Part shown: piece after piece, positions 58,574 through 64,000 of the stretch | How positions within the stretch are numbered: the stretch's first letter is position 1 | Layout: every line of letters begins with the position of its first letter | DNA from: Liquidambar formosana | Taxonomy: Eukaryota > Streptophyta > Magnoliopsida > Saxifragales > Altingiaceae | Length of the DNA: 64,000 bases | Reading direction: 5' to 3' | NCBI GenBank assembly: GCA_039720395.1 | Contig: CM077821.1 | Span: forward strand, 46,682,388 to 46,746,387 | Made by a program: the position numbers and the translations under genes | Notes under the pieces: model-generated | The model's input: the letters and a program-made list of their open reading frames with translations, nothing else | Database searches by the model: none | What the model was told of the DNA's origin: nothing

Positions 58574-58966
58574 GGGTTATTGTAATCCCTTAATTTTATT
58601 TGCACACTCCCTTAATTTTAATTTCTCAAGATTGTAAAAAAATAGAAAATATTTTTATGAAAAACTAATTGCAATGTCTACAAGAAAACATTATTTTGAA
58701 AAATTTTATAGAAGAAAGGTTTTTTTTTTTTTTTTAAGTGAACTATTAGGTAAAAAAATGAAACATAGATTATAAATAACTAAAAAATCTATTTAAACAA
58801 TAAATTAAAAAAATTTTCTTTTTCAAAGTTGTTCAAAATAATGTTTTTTAGTGGATTACGTGATCAATTTTCATTTTGAAAGAAAAAACCTCTGATATTT
58901 TTTGTAAAACCTTATTAAATAAAAATTAATAAAATGTGCAAATAAAATTAAGCAGTTGCAAAAACC
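58574..58966. mobile_element. Diverged FB-family foldback
   Basis: GGGTTATTGTAATCCCTTAA at left and, inverted at right, GGTTTTTGCAACTGCTTAAT. The inner core AACATTATTTTGAA and its inverse are present. It starts only 17 bp after the previous element. Confidence 0.72.
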
Positions 58967-59946
58967 TCCATTTGATTGTAGAAACTGACCTACGAGTAAC
59001 AAGTTGCTGATAATCTACTTCTTTCATAGCGCATCATGCCATGATCAGAACAACTCTCTTAAAGAGAAGGCAACTCGAGTGCTGATGGATGGTCAACCTC
59101 GGACCATCTCTCCAACTTGGGCTCACTATTTTCTGACCACACTCTCCAAGGTCCATGCAGATTATCCTTAGAAAGGATAATATGAGGGTCTCCCTCCAAA
59201 TTAAGCCTCAATTCATTCTCCCCAACTAATCAATAATTGGGATTTGTATTGTAGTTTCGAACTACCATTCCTGATAAAGAACGAGATCAGCCGAATAATT
59301 GCTATGTCCATTTGTAGCTTTAATTTTTTTCTGGGGCCTAGCTTGCCCCACATGTTAAACACTCCCCCACCCCCCAAAAAATAAAAATAAATAAAAGGTC
59401 GACTCTAATGGCAACCTTTCCTGATAAAAAAAATGAGATCGAATAATTGCTGTCCATTTGTAGTTTTATTTTTCTCTGGGGCTAGCTTGCTCCACGTGTT
59501 AACCCCCCACCCCACCAAAAGGAAAAAGTTGACACTAGCCCTTGATTTGGTTCTCCCATTTCTCCCGAGGTAAAAAAGGAAAGGAAAAAAACAATAAAGG
59601 AAGAAAATGACAAAAAGAAAGATAAAATTATGCAAATTCTTCTAGTTTTTCATTGTAACCAAATAACAAAAAAATATAATTTCTTTTTTTATATTTTATT
59701 TTTTTCCTGGATAAAATCTGAGAAACAAATACAACCTAATGCAAATCAAATTTTTTCGGTTATGGGGGTACGAGTGAGGGGCTGCCCAAATTTAGCATGA
59801 AATCAAAAGTTAGAGTCCCTCAAGGACGGGAAAAGTAAGGGCTGAGGGAGGATGGCTGGGATCAATTTGACTGCTTTCCCTTTAATGAAGCTTATATTGG
59901 GTTACGTGAGAATGGCTGGGACCGCGGCACCCTTGTATCTAAAGAC
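58967..59946. other. Intergenic DNA, nothing recognised
   Basis: Contains an imperfect direct repeat of about 150 bp (CTGATAAAGAACGAGATC near 59270 and CTGATAAAAAAAATGAGATC near 59420, each followed by ATTTGTAG and GGGGC-TAGCTTGC). No gene. Confidence 0.4.
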
Positions 59947-59949
59947 TAA

Positions 59950-60434
59950 GGTTATGTTTGGTATACCAGATACATCGGATTGGATAAATATATCATTTTC
60001 ATGTATTTTGTGTTATTTTCAAATAAGAAATGTAACTATTCATATTATCCATAAGATAGTTATATCCTCCATATATGAGATATAATAAACTCATCAAGAA
60101 AAATGGTATATTTTTTGTTGGAAGTATACCACATCTCACATCGCCCAACTATTGAGTTTCACATAGCTTCATATATTTGTTTGCGCTCTCCACTTACAAG
60201 CTTAGGTTTTTAAGTTGAAAACTTAACATGGTATCAGAGCATGTCGTTCTTAGGCCTATTGAACCTGTATTTGTTGCCCACGTAATAGGCCCCTATTGAG
60301 TTTGATATAATTTCATATACTTATTTACGTCCATAAACTATCTTTTCCACTTCAAACAAAGTTAGTAAAAACTTTTTTTTAATCTAATAATCATAGCCTC
60401 TTCAACTTTTTTATCTAACGTACCAAACATAGCA
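59950..60434. mobile_element. Tourist-type MITE with a nested retroelement remnant
   Basis: Ends GGTTATGTTTGGTATACCAG and, inverted from the right, TGCTATGTTTGGTACGTTAG; flanked by TAA on both sides (59947-59949 and 60435-60437). A TRIM-like piece sits inside at 60116-60360. Confidence 0.8.
60116..60360 (+). mobile_element. TRIM-like miniature retrotransposon remnant
   Basis: TGTTGGAAGTATACCACATC to GAAAACTTAACA (60116-60228) looks like a 113-bp LTR, directly followed by TGGTATCAGAGC (60229-60240), the initiator-Met tRNA primer site. About 50 bp later a degraded second LTR follows (CTATTGAGTTTGATATAATT, compare CTATTGAGTTTCACATAGCT). No coding space exists between them, as in TRIM elements. 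Confidence 0.65.
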
Positions 60435-60437
60435 TAA

Positions 60438-60732
60438 GGGCTGCCACCAGAAACGAGAGGAAACGCGAAGTAGAAACAAAATAAGATGAGGGCCAACTGT
60501 AGTAACGCAAAATGGGGAGGTCTGGATTTGTTTCCTACTTTCCTGTGTACAGCATTTTTAAGAGAAGTTGATAATGCTTGATCCCCTCTGCATGTAGCTT
60601 GGGGATTCGTGACTCTCACCATTGGAGCCATTGGGAGCATTGATGTTTCATATGTACATAGAAATGGCCATTTAGGATCGTACTTTCCCCACCGCTCGGT
60701 TTTTCTGTCCGCACCTTTGAATTAATCCCCAC
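60438..60732. other. Short unassigned segment
   Basis: A minus-strand frame of about 90 codons begins near 60640 and contains a hydrophobic run (LALILFCFYFAFPLVSGG), but it ends inside the Tourist element and matches nothing I know. Confidence 0.3.
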
Positions 60733-60741
60733 CATTCGGGT

Positions 60742-61988
60742 GAGTTCGGATTTGCTGCAGTCCCAAAAAAAATACAGCACATGATGTGCTAGTGGGAGAT
60801 CGTAACACAGGGCAGTTTTAATATCTGGAGGGTTGACGCTTGAAACGAGGCCATTCAGGGTCGTTTTGTGCAGGAAGCTTTAGTCACTTAACGTCGTTCG
60901 CCGTTAAGTCTGTGTTTTACTTTTCTTCCCAAAAAACCCCAATCCCTTCCCGATTCTTCCCAATTTCTGATTTGCCCATTCAAGTATTTCGCACTCAATC
61001 TACCCTCATATCTCGCCCCGCTCGCCGCCATCACCGTTTGCTGCGGTCAAAGTCGTCGGAGAAGGAAGGCAGTACACTTTTTTGTTTAATCGTCTCAGCA
61101 TCGTCGGCGCAACTCATCTCAGCATTGTCGACTTGTCCAGTTCTAGTCCTTTCATTCAACTGTAATCCAGTTCTAGTCCTTTCATTCAACTGTAATCCAG
61201 TTCTAGTCCTTTCATTCCACTTCTTGTCGAGTCAAAAGAAGCAAATAATTCCAACTGTAATCCAGTTCTCGTCCTTTTATTCAACTTAAATAAGAACATT
61301 TACAAACAGAAAAGATAAACTCCTAAAAGATAGCTATGAGACAAGTCCTACAATTTAGCAAAGACTCCCAGCTATGAGAACAGCACGTTGCCTGACTTGT
61401 TGCCCATGGACTTATCACAAGATCAACGATGAATCTCATCAAAGTACCAAAAGCCCCTTTTTAAAGTCACAATTGTTTTCTCTGTCGGCAATGGTGGATC
61501 TGATACAGATCTGGAAAAACAAGAACAAAAAAAATCCAAAAAAACAAGATATTAAAAAAATTATATAATGATGAGACAACCTTGAAAACCACTAGCTAGC
61601 TTAGGTGTGGAGGAACAGAGGAGGCGGTGGATCAGGGAAAAAAAGGAAAAAATAAAACAAAAAGAGAAGAGACATACTTGATCAATGAACAACCGGCGAA
61701 AGATTTTTGCGACGTCGGTTTCCGGCGGCCAAGTGAGGTTTCGAGGGAGAGAGGACTTGAGTTGTTGGGCGTTAGCATCGCTGACCTTGAGAGAAAAGCC
61801 TCGCTGAATACGTACAGAGGACTTAACGCCGTTCAACGTTAAGTGAATTAGGCTCCCAACACAAAACGACCCTGCATGGCAACGTTTCAAGCGTGAGCCA
61901 TCCAGATATTAAAGTCGCCACATGTCACGATCTTCCACTAGCACAGCATGTGTTGTATTTCTTTTAGTACTGCAGCAAATCCGAACTC
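60742..61988. mobile_element. Mutator-like element, 1247 bp, possible Pack-MULE
   Basis: TIRs of about 180 bp: GAGTTCGGATTTGCTGCAGT at left and its inverse ACTGCAGCAAATCCGAACTC at right, continuing through GGTCGTTTTGTG and CTTAACG-CGTT motifs. Perfect 9-bp TSD CATTCGGGT (60733-60741 and 61989-61997). The interior is GC-richer than neighbouring DNA and contains a 30-bp minisatellite. Frames such as FFPISDLPIQVFRTQSTLI may come from a captured host gene, but I cannot name it. No transposase. Confidence 0.92.
61137..61226. repeat. 30-bp tandem repeat inside the Mutator-like element
   Basis: Three copies of CCAGTTCTAGTCCTTTCATT plus CAACTGTAAT, with a fourth variant near 61262. Confidence 0.93.
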
Positions 61989-61997
61989 CATTCGGGT

Positions 61998-62880
61998 AAT
62001 GCCACGGATACAGTTATTTTTCCGTAAACTACTAATAAACTAGATCCCATCCCCCAACGGGGCATTGATCACGATTTCTGAACAAAAGAGATGGGAGCTC
62101 TCTGCCCAATAAAAAAGAAACTTAAACCGATTTAATAATATTTTGATAACAACTTTTCGATATAATGCCAAAAAAAAAAAAAAAAAGGGGGTGAAATTTG
62201 GTACTCCCTCCGCACCCCCGGTTGCATAAAAATGGATCATTTTTATTATTTTTTGTGCCTCAAAATTTTAGTCCATTTATAGAAGTCAAATTATAATTTT
62301 TGAACTTTTTTATATTACCTCTTATTATTTTAATAATTACTCTCAACACAAAACTTAATACCAAGTAAAAGAAGGTATTTTTGGAAAGATAAAGTTTAAT
62401 AAATGACAAGTTAAGGTAGTGATGAATTTTCTTAAAATTCGTTTTTTGTCAAACTTTACCTATCTTTGTGGGACAAGTGTAGTAATATTTTGAAACATAT
62501 ATACAGTAAATTTGTAATAAGTTGATAAGTAATATCTTTTTTGACATTATGTTGGGAAGTGGTTGTCAAAAAGTAATAATCCTGAAAAAGATAGGAAGGT
62601 TCTCAAGAGCTTTCAATTCTCACTTCACAAAATCACAACACGGTGTTTCCATTGAGCATAACTCCTAACTCCACCCCTACCCGTGCATCAATCCAAAACC
62701 AAACACAATGGATTTTTCTCTCTGTCCTCCTGAGCTCTACGTCTTCAGCAAGGGTGATGTCTCACTCAAGGTGCCTCATTATTATTATTATTATTTTATT
62801 TTTTTTTGCTAATTTGGTTGCCTAGAAAATTTACAATACCTTCCTTCTATCACATAGGTAAGTGTCACACCACCCATCAA
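61998..62880. other. Intergenic DNA, with one Stowaway-like end
   Basis: TACTCCCTCCGCACCCCCGG at 62203-62222 resembles a Stowaway end, but no matching opposite end was found. No gene. Confidence 0.4.
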
Positions 62881-62887
62881 ACATCAA

Positions 62888-63482
62888 AGCATCTCCAGCG
62901 ATGAGTTATAATTTGTATTATTGCTATATTATAACATTTAGCACAAGTTGGGCTATTCTAATGGTGTGTTAAAATATTGTACTAAAAATAGTAATAGCTC
63001 ATCCTTTTGCCAAATATAGTACAAGGGTAAGCTATTACTATATCTGCCATGTCAGCTCTCCCTCCATTTCTCAACAACCAAACACCCCAACAATTGTGAA
63101 AAATGCAATATTTCTTTTTTTTGGGTTGGAACAATGGAGGTTAGAAGATGTTAGTTGGTAATTGTGAAAAATACAATATTTCAAAAATAATCCTGAAATC
63201 TTATATATATAAATAATAATAAATAAATAACATAACATAAAATATACCTTTCTTTTTTTTAAATTTTAAATTTTAAATTTTTTTGGGTTGGAACAATGGA
63301 GGTTAGAAGATATTAGTTGGTAATTTATAAAAAATAGAGGACACTATAATTGTGACAAAAAATAGCACACTATGTCATTTACACCAATGAAACACCTTGT
63401 ACTAAATTATAGCATTTGGCACTATAACATGTACTAAAATAACAATAGTACAAATAATTTAGCTCACATCAATAAAAATGCT
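62888..63482. mobile_element. Foldback MITE, about 595 bp
   Basis: The arms pair imperfectly: AGCATCTCCAGCGATGAG then TATTATAACATTTAGCAC at left; inverted right arm AGCATTTTTATTGATGTGAG then TAGTGCCAAATG. Inside, a segment starting TTGGGTTGGAACAATGGAGG recurs after about 162 bp (63122 and 63284). Confidence 0.65.
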
Positions 63483-63650
63483 TTCACCCATCCACATTGG
63501 ATTGCTTAACTCATTACAAAATTCCAAAAGTAGATAAATGCTAATTAGTCCCACATTTTGTCTTACTCTTATTATGTGAATCTAATCTTGTTTAAATTTT
63601 TAAGATTTACCTGTATCACTGGCACCCATAACTTTACCCCTATTTTCCCC

Positions 63651-63799
63651 GATTGATTTCATGGAAACATGGAATTGCCCCAAAAGGATTACCTCAACAA
63701 ACTGACTACTGACTTTATTATAAACCACTGGAAACAAAAACAAGTTGATAGTCAAAACATCCTTATGGGGCAATTCCATGAAAACATGGAATCAATCAG
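63651..63799. repeat. Inverted repeat, arms about 38 bp
   Basis: GATTGATTTCATGGAAACAT at 63651 pairs with ATGGAATCAATC ending at 63797; both arms include GGAATTGCCCC. Probably part of a small foldback. Confidence 0.75.
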
Positions 63800-63849
63800 T
63801 AATTCCCCCATCTTTAGAGGGTGAGATGTGGGAATTATCAGCATTTCCC

Positions 63850-64000
63850 CCAAAAGTAACATAAAAAGGAAAGCTAATCATTGAGTCTTTTCATCTGGTG
63901 CGCCACAGGCCACCCCGGCAACGATTGAAAATGGAGGACAAACTTGCTTTAGTCTTTATCCACCCTTTTACAATAAGGGACTGTTTGCCGAAAACTTGAC
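63850..64000. other. Right edge, nothing recognised
   Basis: Somewhat GC-richer from 63900. No frame or motif allows a call. Confidence 0.2.

Noticed and set aside
60229..60240. TGGTATCAGAGC as part of a tRNA gene
   Set aside because: It is only the 12-nt primer-site complement next to an LTR-like end; no cloverleaf surrounds it.
62203..62520. Complete Stowaway MITE
   Set aside because: Only the left CTCCCTCCG-like end is visible; no inverted right end with a TA flank was found.

Overview
This window is nuclear DNA of a flowering plant, most likely a eudicot. The evidence is the AT-rich intergenic DNA, the GT-AG introns, and a plant-specific gene set: a GPAT6-type cutin acyltransferase, a four-exon PIP1 aquaporin and an NPF transporter. 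The genus cannot be named from the sequence alone. Only about 8 percent of the window is coding exon. Much of the rest is transposable elements, many with terminal inverted repeats (TIRs) and target-site duplications (TSDs) readable by eye.

Layout. 1-722: 5' part of a BTB/POZ (KCTD-like) gene on the minus strand, running off the left edge. 1200-1678: a solo LTR. 5291-8278: an intact two-exon GPAT6-like gene (minus). 8.8-17.5 kb: gene-poor, holding a possible Mutator-like element, a possible Helitron end, a hAT element with a smaller element nested in it, and microsatellites. 17733-20708: an intact PIP1 aquaporin (minus), followed by a decayed NPF fragment at 22.5-23.2 kb. 24-30 kb: foldback elements, a hAT element and simple repeats. 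30247-37553: an intact four-exon NPF transporter (plus) whose introns hold a 1.5 kb Mutator-like element, a Stowaway MITE and two foldbacks. 38-43 kb: more foldbacks and a Tourist MITE. 43408-48300: a complete-looking Copia retrotransposon (minus, two 378-bp LTRs, TSD ATAAG) with an internal inverted block. 48.7-50.6 kb: two hAT elements. 50.6-58.0 kb: a second copy of the PIP1 region, now a pseudogene with at least five lesions. 58-64 kb: foldbacks, a Tourist element containing a TRIM-like remnant, a 1.25 kb Mutator-like element, and unassigned DNA.

The genes do not form a pathway. They are separate house genes: GPAT6 for cutin monomer synthesis in the ER, PIP1 for water transport in the plasma membrane, and NPF for proton-linked solute transport. 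The most informative feature is the pair of PIP1-region copies (17.9-22.4 kb and 50.6-58.0 kb, same orientation). Each acts as the empty site for insertions in the other, so five insertions can be placed after the duplication. I found no CRISPR array, rRNA, or convincing tRNA, and no clear case for a wholly new biological system. The most unusual structures are the inverted Copia core and the abundant foldback family with 9-bp TSDs.
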